From: Bryobacterales bacterium
Lineage (GTDB): Bacteria > Acidobacteriota > Terriglobia > Bryobacterales > Bryobacteraceae
Assembly: GCA_003132905.1 (NCBI GenBank)
Contig: PKZC01000263.1
Coordinates: 1 to 6,585, forward strand
Length of the DNA: 6,585 nucleotides
Direction of reading: 5' to 3'
Shown: one piece after another, positions 1 through 5,794 of the stretch
Layout: every line of letters starts with the position of its first letter
Numbering within the stretch: the first letter of the stretch is position 1
The notes under the pieces: generated by a model
Databases searched by the model: none
Seen by the model: only the letters and a program-made list of their open reading frames with translations
What the model was told of the DNA's origin: nothing
Position numbers and translations under genes: made by a program

Positions 1-202
1 CCGCGGACTGCGGTGATCGCGGGAGCGGTTCGGACGCCAGCGCCGCGCGAACGGCAGCCGGCATTGGCTGCCATGGCGCGCGTTCGCGCAGCGTCGCGAG
101 GTGATCGAGCGAATCGTCCACCATGCGGTGCGCGAGCGAGCGAAACGCCTGCCAGTCAGCGGGATCGAGCGTCTCTTCGGGATGCGATTGCGAGTCGGTC
201 AT
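1..202 (-). CDS. PLP-dependent group II decarboxylase, N-terminal fragment (cut by window edge)
   Basis: An open frame begins at ATG 202 and runs leftward off the window, giving 67 codons without a stop. The fragment contains LDPADWQAFRSLAHRMVDD (residues 12-30), then DHLATLRERAPWQPMP and VRAALASEPLP. This is the N-terminal helical segment and linker seen in pyridoxal-phosphate group II decarboxylases (aromatic amino acid/glutamate decarboxylase-like), which usually run to about 470-500 residues. The PLP lysine and catalytic core lie outside the window, so the substrate cannot be named. The start is supported by family fit; the only ribosome-site candidate is AGGG directly against the ATG, which is poor. 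The gene lies in the high-G+C left part, downstream of a terminator, so it is probably transcribed separately from the gene to its right. The family call is good, the specific function unknown. Confidence 0.68.
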   Translation of the reverse strand, partial: MTDSQSHPEETLDPADWQAFRSLAHRMVDDSLDHLATLRERAPWQPMPAAVRAALASEPLPRSPQSA

Positions 203-214
203 CCCTAAGATTAA

Positions 215-229
215 TGTCGCGTCGCGACA
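215..229. repeat. 15-bp palindrome ahead of the decarboxylase gene (possible operator)
   Basis: TGTCGCG (215-221) and CGCGACA (223-229) are perfect inverted repeats around a single central T. The palindrome ends 12 bases before the decarboxylase ATG at 202, in what would be its 5' leader or core promoter. A symmetric site there would suit a dimeric repressor; a short RNA stem is also possible, although a one-base centre makes a poor loop. No matching regulator lies in the window. Confidence 0.35.
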
Positions 230-254
230 CAGGCGACCTGATTCGTGCGGTGCC

Positions 255-331
255 AAAAAAACTGGCCGCGGGTCATCGCGGGGTCGCGCGGGTTGGTGTG
301 ACCCGCGTGCACCTGCGCCGACCCGCGGCCA
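255..331 (-). terminator. Rho-independent terminator, minus strand, nested hairpin
   Basis: A perfect 12-bp inverted repeat pairs 263-274 with 320-331 (core TGGCCGCGGGT against ACCCGCGGCCA). Read on the minus strand it is followed, after one G, by seven T (the A run at 255-261). The 45-base interior holds a second hairpin, CGCGGGT (287-293) against ACCCGCG (301-307) with a 7-base loop. A GC-rich stem plus T tract 15 bases past the stop codon at 346-348 is a standard intrinsic terminator for the gene ending at 346, and it separates that gene from the decarboxylase. The interior between the outer arms is longer than usual, so the inner hairpin probably forms first and the outer arms close over it. 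Confidence 0.75.
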
Positions 332-345
332 AGTAGTATTTGTCC

Positions 346-1311
346 TTACTCGTCTCGAAGCGCCTCCATCGGATCGACGCGTGCTGCGCGCCAGGCGGGA
401 ACGGCGCTCGCGGCAAGTGCGACGACGGCGAGCAGGGCGCCCGAGAACACGTAAGTCGCAGTGTCGGTTGGCTTGAGGCCATAGAGCAACGACGAGACCC
501 ACCGCGTCGCTCCGGCCGCGATAGCGGTTCCGGCCACGATGCCGCCGAACACCATCCAGGCCGCCTCGCCGAGCACCATCGCGAGCACGCGTGAACGAGC
601 GGCTCCGAGCGCGATACGAATTCCGATTTCGTTGCGGCGCCGCTCGACCGTGTACGCCATCGTGCCGTAGAGTCCGACGATCGCGAGCAGAGGTACCGCC
701 CCGCAGAGCAGCACCATGCGACGATGCGATTTGGAAAGAAATGCCAGCGCCGCCAGCATAGCGATGAAATAGACGAGATGGAAGAAGTTCCTCACCAGAA
801 CCAGCCCGAACAGCGCGGCGAAGAAGAGGATCATCCAGCGGGCGCGGGCGTCCTGCAAGAAACGAGCGAGCGCCACGGCGGCCATTAACAACAAGAAGGC
901 CACTAGATACTCATAAAGCAAGTAGTTTTCAAAGAGGACGACACCAGGGCTCACGATAAACCAGACGGCTAAAGAAAAAGCCAGCCAGCGACTTACCCGG
1001 CAGGTACGCACTAAGTAATAAAGCGACCAACATATTCCGAGGCCCATGAGTAAGTGACACACATGGAACGCAGACGGATAGGATGTTGGGAAAAGTTTCA
1101 GAACCGTCCCGACATAAAGATTCCAGCCGGGCGGCTGAATATGCAGATAGAGCAGGCTCTCAAAAAGCCGATGCTTCAGGAGCTCCGGATCGATGAACTG
1201 GTAATAGTTTAGGACTGGCCGCGCGTCAAAGCGGACGCCGAGCAGGTAATAACCTAGCCGCGACACGGCGAATACCATCGCCAGTAGCGCATAGAGCGTA
1301 TGCTCTTTCAT
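346..1311 (-). CDS. Chimeric membrane protein: glycosyltransferase-39-like N-terminus joined to ABC permease (ADOP/MacB-type) C-terminus
   Basis: The 321-residue frame holds parts of two unrelated families. Residues 1 to about 215 resemble the N-terminal part of integral-membrane glycosyltransferases of the PMT/ArnT type: a first helix at about 4-24, a loop with Asp29 and the HIQPPGWN motif (57-64), then hydrophobic segments near 83-103, 109-126, 132-150, 158-175, 176-193 and 199-215. Such proteins are usually about 500 residues, so more than half is missing. From about residue 208 the text becomes the last third of an FtsX/MacB permease: GLYGTMAY, the coupling helix VERRRNEIGIRIALGAARSR (222-241), two more helices and the tail ending VDPMEALRDE. 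Those permeases are usually 400 or, for ADOP, about 800 residues. The ATG at 1311 lies 7 bases after the upstream stop, so the N-terminal part belongs to that operon. Neither half looks functional alone. The family assignments are firm; whether the joined gene exists in a living cell is doubtful. Confidence 0.75.
   Translation of the reverse strand: MKEHTLYALLAMVFAVSRLGYYLLGVRFDARPVLNYYQFIDPELLKHRLFESLLYLHIQPPGWNLYVGTVLKLFPTSYPSAFHVCHLLMGLGICWSLYYLVRTCRVSRWLAFSLAVWFIVSPGVVLFENYLLYEYLVAFLLLMAAVALARFLQDARARWMILFFAALFGLVLVRNFFHLVYFIAMLAALAFLSKSHRRMVLLCGAVPLLAIVGLYGTMAYTVERRRNEIGIRIALGAARSRVLAMVLGEAAWMVFGGIVAGTAIAAGATRWVSSLLYGLKPTDTATYVFSGALLAVVALAASAVPAWRAARVDPMEALRDE
664..690. other. Junction between two source sequences inside the chimeric ORF
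   Basis: These 27 bases encode LLAIVGLYG (residues 208-216), which suits both parent families: a membrane helix of the glycosyltransferase-like protein and the start of the last permease core. Protein identity changes here. Hand-counted G+C is about 68% over 361-720 and about 53% over 721-1140. The join therefore lies in or very near a short stretch that both parents could share at DNA level, as expected for an assembler mis-join or a microhomology recombination. Confidence 0.6.
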
Positions 1312-1318
1312 TCAACTG

Positions 1319-2059
1319 CTATAAGCCAGCATCCAGCCGCAGAGCGAGCAACTGCGGCAAGCCCGCTTCGAGGATCTTTTTCTGGGCGGACGCGATATCG
1401 TATTCGGTGCGGCACAGAGTTACCAGACCCGCGTCGGGATCATAGATGGCATAGCCCGCACGGCGATCGCCATCGCGTGGTTGTCCCACGGAACCGGGAT
1501 TAATGAGGTAGTTCACGTCATTTTCCAGCGCGATGTGTTCCTCGCTCGATTCCGGATCCGTGGCAATCAGCCGCTCTACGCCGTGGCGATGGCACAGGAA
1601 CGCGCCTTGCAAATGCGTATGCCCGAAAAAGGAAACTTTGCAGTCCAGATAAGGCGCCACTTGAGCCACATCTTGTTCGGAAGTGACATATTCGTCTTCA
1701 TCGAGCGGAGAGCCGTGCAGAATCTGGAACGCATTGATTCGCTCGGGTCCCTGGGCGAGGCTTCGCAGATATTCCGCGTGTTCGGGCTGAATAACGGCTT
1801 GAGTCCACAGAGCCGACAGGCGGGCCACCGGGTTGAACCACTCCAGGTCCTCCAAACCCGCGCAAGCTTTGTCATGATTCCCGCGCACGATACCGTCGAC
1901 GTTTTCACGAACCCAGCGGACCACCGCGTCGGGATCGGCGCCATAACCGACTAAGTCGCCACAGCAGACGATCTTATCGTAGCGGGAATCGGCGTGCATC
2001 AGCACGGCGCCCAGCGCCTCCCAATTGGCGTGAATATCGCTCAGGATTAGATAGCGCAC
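1319..2059 (-). CDS. Calcineurin-like metallophosphoesterase, small soluble type (YfcE/MJ0936-like)
   Basis: This 246-residue cytoplasmic protein has no signal peptide or membrane segment. All dinuclear metal-site motifs of the family are present: Asp8-x-His10 in LSDIHAN, Gly34-Asp35 in CCGDLVGYG, GNHD at 60-63 (Asn61, His62), His115 in ILHGSP, and GHTH at 146-149. The NPGSVGQPRDG segment (187-197) closes the fold. Such enzymes hydrolyse phosphodiesters or phosphomonoesters using Mn or similar metals; the natural substrate cannot be read from the sequence. The start is GTG at 2059, inside the last codons of the upstream metallophosphoesterase (13-nt overlap ending at its TAA), with no clear ribosome site, which suggests translational coupling. 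The gene ends 7 bases before the next ATG. Length and motifs are complete, so it should be an active enzyme. Confidence 0.9.
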   Translation of the reverse strand: MRYLILSDIHANWEALGAVLMHADSRYDKIVCCGDLVGYGADPDAVVRWVRENVDGIVRGNHDKACAGLEDLEWFNPVARLSALWTQAVIQPEHAEYLRSLAQGPERINAFQILHGSPLDEDEYVTSEQDVAQVAPYLDCKVSFFGHTHLQGAFLCHRHGVERLIATDPESSEEHIALENDVNYLINPGSVGQPRDGDRRAGYAIYDPDAGLVTLCRTEYDIASAQKKILEAGLPQLLALRLDAGL

Positions 2060-3174
2060 AGGCGAAGAACCGAAACTTCAGGAGGCGCGCCAAGCCGGAC
2101 CGGGACCCCGATGGTACCCAGCCCGTTCGACACATAAACGGATGAATTTCCCCGCCGGTAAAGACCTTGTACAAACGGGGTGAAATAGCGCGCGACGTTG
2201 AGGTGCTGATGCAGGATTTCCACATCCACCTGGCCGCCATGTGTGTGGCCGGCAATGGTGAGCGCGTAGCCTTGCGATGCGGCCACCGGAAATACATCCG
2301 GGTTATGGGACAGCATGACGTTGACTACTCCGGGAACGATCAACTCCTCCGTGCCTTTCAGATAATGCGAATTCATTCGTTGATAGTCGACTCCCGCGAA
2401 ATTGATGGTCGCATTCCCGAACCGGAGTTGTCTGGCCTGATGCCGCAGAAAGTCGATTCCAATGCGGCGGCCCTGTTCGGTGACATAGTTCTCAACGCGC
2501 GCATAAATCTCATGATTGCCGAGACAGCCAAGCACGCCTGAATCGGCGCGAAGCCGAGCCAATTGGCGGAGGCAGGCGTCCAACGGATCGCCCGGGCGCG
2601 TGATCAGATCGCCCGTGACCAATGCAAGGTTCGCGCGCGTTTCGTTAGCCATGTCGATGGCCATCGCAAATTCGCGCTCGCTCAGAAAAGGACTCAGATG
2701 GATATCGGTGATTTGCACTATCCGCAATCCTTCCAGGTCTCTGGGTAGATTGGGGATGGGGATGGGCACTTCAGAAAGCCGGAATCGATTGCGCCGTACA
2801 ATTCCAACGGCCGTGGCCGCCAATGGCGCGATGCAGAGGCCCGCGCCCGCTGCCTGCAGCATTTTTCGTCGCGCGGGACTAAATTGCGGGGCCTTGCGCC
2901 AGACTGCGAGAGCCAGGCAAAAGCCGATCAGCCACATGGTCTCAACCAGCGAGGCGCATTCCAGCCAAGTCCACAACTTGACGGGGAAGTATCGCAGAAC
3001 ACGCTGGAATTCCAGTATGTAGCCGGCCAGGAGTAGAGCTGTGGAGGCAGCCGCGCCCAACCAGATCAAACGGCGCTCGCGGTAAGAATCCAGCAGCCAT
3101 CGGACGACTGGAATTTGAAGACCAAGCCCTAGAAAAAGCAGGCATAGCCCCGGGAAGTGCACACGCAAAAGCAC
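2047..3174 (-). CDS. Membrane-anchored metallophosphoesterase (YkuE/YaeI-like)
   Basis: The protein has 375 residues. The N-terminal third is hydrophobic, with likely helices near 8-28, 36-54, 74-92 and 106-126, and it ends in a basic stretch (RRNR, 127-130). The calcineurin-like domain spans about 150-372 with every metal-site motif: Asp157-x-His159 (ITDIHL), Gly188-Asp189 (TGDLI), GNHE (219-222), His290 (LSHNPD) and GHTH (309-312, followed by GGQV). The ending, VSNGLGTIGVPVRLGAPPEV, is characteristic of the YkuE/YaeI branch. The domain is probably held at the membrane, likely on the outer face if the RRKML motif (102-106) before the last helix acts as a Tat-like signal. Related enzymes have been linked to phospholipid or cell-envelope phosphoesters; the substrate here is unknown. 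It is the first gene of the minus-strand run and overlaps the next gene by 13 nt. The start shown is GTG; a TTG at 3168 fits the ribosome site better. Confidence 0.88.
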   Translation of the reverse strand: MLLRVHFPGLCLLFLGLGLQIPVVRWLLDSYRERRLIWLGAAASTALLLAGYILEFQRVLRYFPVKLWTWLECASLVETMWLIGFCLALAVWRKAPQFSPARRKMLQAAGAGLCIAPLAATAVGIVRRNRFRLSEVPIPIPNLPRDLEGLRIVQITDIHLSPFLSEREFAMAIDMANETRANLALVTGDLITRPGDPLDACLRQLARLRADSGVLGCLGNHEIYARVENYVTEQGRRIGIDFLRHQARQLRFGNATINFAGVDYQRMNSHYLKGTEELIVPGVVNVMLSHNPDVFPVAASQGYALTIAGHTHGGQVDVEILHQHLNVARYFTPFVQGLYRRGNSSVYVSNGLGTIGVPVRLGAPPEVSVLRLCAI

Positions 3175-3176
3175 TG

Positions 3177-3181
3177 CTCCT
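3177..3181 (-). promoter_or_regulatory. Ribosome binding site AGGAG of the membrane metallophosphoesterase
   Basis: AGGAG on the minus strand lies only 2 bases before the GTG at 3174 but 8 bases before an in-frame TTG at 3168. Usual Shine-Dalgarno spacing is about 5-10 bases, so TTG 3168 (two residues shorter) is a serious alternative start. It is the clearest ribosome site I noticed in the window. Confidence 0.5.
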
Positions 3182-3254
3182 ATTCTACCGGGTTGCTTCG
3201 CTGCGCCGCCCGAATGGTTTTGTCCAGATGTTAAGATGTGGATGACTTCTTTCC

Positions 3255-3587
3255 ATGGGCACTCACGGTGTCAAAATAGTAATCATTTATCCCCGGCCGC
3301 AAGACGAACCGGCCTTTGAAAGGGCGTACTTAGGCGAGCATGTAGCGCTGGCCGAGAGTAAGTTAAAGGGCCTTACGCGATTGGTTCTGACCAAAGTCAC
3401 CGGCTCGCCGCAAGGCAAGATGGCGGCATATCGGTTGGCAGAAGCCTATTTTTCTTCCATGAACGATCTCAATGCCTGCGTCGAATCCGATGGCGGGAAA
3501 GAGGTTATCGCTCATGCGCAGAGCATCTCCAGCGGCGGCCAACCGATCATATTGATTTGCGAGGAAGAATCGTTCGTCTATTGGTAG
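3255..3587 (+). CDS. EthD-domain protein (dimeric alpha-beta barrel family)
   Basis: The protein has 110 residues against about 100 for close family members. It reads VKIVIIYPRPQDEPAFERAY at 6-25, then GEHVALAESKLKGLTRL with His29, VTGSPQGK (48-55), and a C-terminal half with SSMNDLNACVESDGGKE (67-83) and a final strand QPIILICEEE. This is the EthD family of ferredoxin-like alpha-beta barrels, named for a small protein needed for ethyl tert-butyl ether breakdown. Most chromosomal members have no known reaction, so no degradation role should be assumed. The ATG at 3255 is the only usable start: the in-frame ATG at 3228 meets TGA after five codons. There is no clear Shine-Dalgarno. The gene diverges from the metallophosphoesterase run across 80 bases and converges with the kinase gene, 23 bases apart with no visible terminator between, so it is probably a single-gene unit. 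Confidence 0.85.
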   Translation: MGTHGVKIVIIYPRPQDEPAFERAYLGEHVALAESKLKGLTRLVLTKVTGSPQGKMAAYRLAEAYFSSMNDLNACVESDGGKEVIAHAQSISSGGQPIILICEEESFVYW

Positions 3588-3610
3588 CGAGGGTTATTGG
3601 ACTCAGAGTT

Positions 3611-5671
3611 CTACTTCGCCAGAACTTCTTTCACCTTGTCGAGCAGCGATCCCAAAGTAAAAGGCTTCTGCAGGAAAGCGGTGCCAGGCGGAAGATCGCC
3701 CGAATAAACCGTGCTGTCGTCGGTGTAGCCAGAGACGTATAGCACTTTCATATCGTGTCCCTGGGTCTGGAGCCGTTCCACCAGTTCGCGCCCGCCCATT
3801 TGAGGCATCAACACGTCGGTAATCAGAAGTTCGACACGCTGCCCATGTTCGCGGCATAGCGCCAGCGCATCCTGGCCGTTGGCAGCTTCCAGCACTTCAT
3901 AGCCTTGACGCCGCAGAATCTTTCGCACCAGAGCGCGGATGCCCGCTTCATCTTCCACCACTAAGATGGTCGCAAGTGGAGCTGTTGGTTCCGGGGCGGC
4001 AGGCGGCGGTTCAACGGCAATGGCCGGCTCGGTCGCAACTTCGCCCACGGGCGATTCCAGACGCGGCAGGAAAACCCGGAAAACCGTGGCGGATCGGGGG
4101 CCGTTTGAGACGGAAATATCGCCTCTCCATTGACGCACCACGCCGTAGGCGCGAGATAACGTGGCTGCCAGGTCGTCCCATGGTTCTTTGCCCGGCAAGG
4201 AACATTCAAACAGTGCTGCCTTGGCTTCGGCGTCCAGGGGCTGTCCTGGCGCGACGATCGAAATCACTGCGTAGCTTCCCGGTTGGAGCGGAGCGTTCGG
4301 ACGGCGCAGATCCTCGGCCACTTCCAGGCGTGAAGTTTCCAGCACGATTTTCTCGCCGGCGTGCATAGCTTGACGCGCCCGCTCTACGATCGCGATCATC
4401 ACTTGTTCCAACTGCGAATAGTCGGCACGCACCCGGTTCGGCTCGCCAGACAAGCGCAATTCGATTCCCACGTGTGTTCCGAGCAATGCGCTCAAGCGCG
4501 GACCGAATCTTCCCAGCGTGGATTCCAGATCCATTTCCGTGCTGCCGCCGCCCTGGCGTCGCGCGAAGGAAAGCAATTGGCTGGTGAGGCCGCTCATGCG
4601 GTCCGTAGCGGCTAAGATCTCCTGAACGTCGGCCCGCAACGTGCTGCCGGCCGGCAGACTGGTCAGCAGTTCCTCGCTATAGCCGGTCAGGATCATCAGC
4701 ATATTATTCAGATCGTGCGCCATGCGGCTGGCCAGGCGCGACACTGCCTCCACGCGCTCGGCTTGAACCAGTTGATCTTCCAGCATGCGGCGCTCAGTAA
4801 CATCCACCGCCACGCCGATCAGGTAGCGCGGTTGGCCCTCTGCGCTGGGAAGGTGCCGGGCATATTCCCGCAGCCAGACGCTGCCGCCGGTAGCCGTGAT
4901 GGCTTGAAATTCGCAGGAGTACGCCGCTCCGCTCTCGATAGCGTGCTGATAATCCTTCGCCACCCAATCGCGATCGGAATCGTGCACGCGATCCAGCCAA
5001 AAAGAGGGATGGCTGGTCCAATGCTCCGGAGCGAAGCCCAGCAGCTTTTCGGCCTGCGGGCTGGCGAAGATGAAATTCATGGAAGGCAGTTCGACGGCCC
5101 AAACGATGGCATCGACGTTGTCGACGAATTGCTGGGCGGAAATGTCAATCTGCGGCGCTGAGATAGCCGGCAAGATTTCCGCGCGCGGAGGTTCCACAGG
5201 CGTTTCCGGCGCAGGTTCCAGCTCCGCAGCCACCGGCGCGGGCATTTGAATCACTTCGCGTGACGCCCAAACATCCGTCAAGTCCTCAACGGTGAGCAGC
5301 GCTTCCTGCGCGGCTTCCTCATCCCAATTGCGAATGGCTTGAATACCCACGCGCAGGCGGCGTTTGTCGCGGCCATTTTGCACCATCAAACCCGTCTGCT
5401 GGATGCCGCTCTTCAACACTTCTTCAATGCGATCGAGCAGCTTCGCCGGCAGGATGGTGTCCATGCGGCGGGGAGACTCGCCGGTATGCAATCCAAAGAT
5501 CTTGCGCGCTGCGCCGTTGGCCAGTAAGATGCTCAAATCTGAGGACAAAACCAACAGACCGACCGGAACCGCCGAGACGATGTCCTGATAATAGCGGCGT
5601 TGCGTTTCGACGAGCGCCAGAAGGCGCGCGACTTCTCTACTTCGCCACTGATCTAGGTCGGTTCTTTCCAT
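3611..5671 (-). CDS. Soluble PAS-PAS-histidine kinase-receiver hybrid with degenerate ATP-binding domain
   Basis: Numbered from the ATG at 5671 (686 residues). Domains: PAS about 27-135, Pro/Ala/Glu-rich linker 143-173, second PAS with PAC end about 180-295, HisKA about 302-372, ATPase-like domain about 395-538, second Pro-rich linker 543-566, receiver 567-686. The H-box is intact (AHDLNN, His319). The receiver is intact: Asp574, phosphoacceptor Asp619 in LLITDVLMP, Ser647 and Lys669. The ATPase domain keeps its fold landmarks (DYSQLEQV, LFE, YGVVRQ, TVFRVFLPR) but not the ATP site: the N-box Asn is Arg431, the D-x-G-x-G box reads APGQP (474-478), and the glycine-rich lid reads DLAAT (500-504). 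It therefore probably cannot autophosphorylate and may work as a phosphotransfer or sensory scaffold. No membrane segment or DNA-binding output is present. A TTG at 5695 would add eight residues but has no ribosome site. Confidence 0.9.
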   Translation of the reverse strand: MERTDLDQWRSREVARLLALVETQRRYYQDIVSAVPVGLLVLSSDLSILLANGAARKIFGLHTGESPRRMDTILPAKLLDRIEEVLKSGIQQTGLMVQNGRDKRRLRVGIQAIRNWDEEAAQEALLTVEDLTDVWASREVIQMPAPVAAELEPAPETPVEPPRAEILPAISAPQIDISAQQFVDNVDAIVWAVELPSMNFIFASPQAEKLLGFAPEHWTSHPSFWLDRVHDSDRDWVAKDYQHAIESGAAYSCEFQAITATGGSVWLREYARHLPSAEGQPRYLIGVAVDVTERRMLEDQLVQAERVEAVSRLASRMAHDLNNMLMILTGYSEELLTSLPAGSTLRADVQEILAATDRMSGLTSQLLSFARRQGGGSTEMDLESTLGRFGPRLSALLGTHVGIELRLSGEPNRVRADYSQLEQVMIAIVERARQAMHAGEKIVLETSRLEVAEDLRRPNAPLQPGSYAVISIVAPGQPLDAEAKAALFECSLPGKEPWDDLAATLSRAYGVVRQWRGDISVSNGPRSATVFRVFLPRLESPVGEVATEPAIAVEPPPAAPEPTAPLATILVVEDEAGIRALVRKILRRQGYEVLEAANGQDALALCREHGQRVELLITDVLMPQMGGRELVERLQTQGHDMKVLYVSGYTDDSTVYSGDLPPGTAFLQKPFTLGSLLDKVKEVLAK

Positions 5672-5717
5672 CACGATTTCACTTAACAGTCTCAACTGTA
5701 TCGGATCGATTGGACAA

Positions 5718-5751
5718 GGTACTTTGGACTAGGACCGTACTGTCAGGTACT
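5718..5751. repeat. Three short GTACT repeats in the divergent kinase/epimerase intergenic region
   Basis: GGTACT (5718-5723), CGTACT (5736-5741) and GGTACT (5746-5751) share GTACT, with spacings of 18 and 10 bases between copies. GTAC is self-complementary, so pairs of copies also form inverted repeats. They lie between the kinase start and the epimerase promoter, where a regulator could reach both genes. The units are short, so chance is possible. Confidence 0.25.
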
Positions 5752-5775
5752 ACGGATTGAGTGGCAGCGGTTCCA

Positions 5776-5781
5776 TATAAT
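5776..5781 (+). promoter_or_regulatory. Promoter -10 box (TATAAT) of the aldose 1-epimerase gene
   Basis: A perfect TATAAT lies 13 bases before the GTG start at 5795, so transcription would begin about 5-7 bases before the start codon. No good -35 sits at 16-18 bases; the nearest candidate is TTGAGT (5757-5762), 13 bases upstream, which is too close for the usual factor. Little room remains for a Shine-Dalgarno, so the message may be nearly leaderless. Confidence 0.45.
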
Positions 5782-5794
5782 AAAGACGTGATTC

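Noticed and set aside
60..100. Apparent frameshift in the CG-rich tract of the decarboxylase fragment
   Set aside because: It came from miscounting the GC repeat. Careful reverse-complementing gives one continuous frame through RERAPWQPMP with no shift.
13..482. Plus- and minus-strand open frames of 69-117 codons over the left end (13-336, 123-476, 273-482)
   Set aside because: They are arginine- and alanine-rich readings of GC-rich DNA, overlap the decarboxylase fragment, terminator and permease tail, and resemble no known protein.
3182..3237. Promoter-like strings in the 80-base divergent region (TAGAAT on the minus strand, TTAAGAT on the plus strand)
   Set aside because: Neither has a recognisable -35 at normal spacing, and the minus-strand one would start transcription at the ribosome site itself.
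3588..3610. Possible bidirectional terminator between the convergent EthD and kinase genes
   Set aside because: The 23 bases hold no inverted repeat followed by a T run on either strand.
4794..5161. Open frames of about 100-150 codons within the kinase gene
   Set aside because: They are other-frame readings of the second PAS domain region; the kinase frame explains the DNA.
5671..5695. TTG start extending the hybrid kinase by eight residues
   Set aside because: There is no ribosome site before it, while an ATG eight codons later keeps the whole first PAS domain. It is kept only as an alternative in the gene entry.
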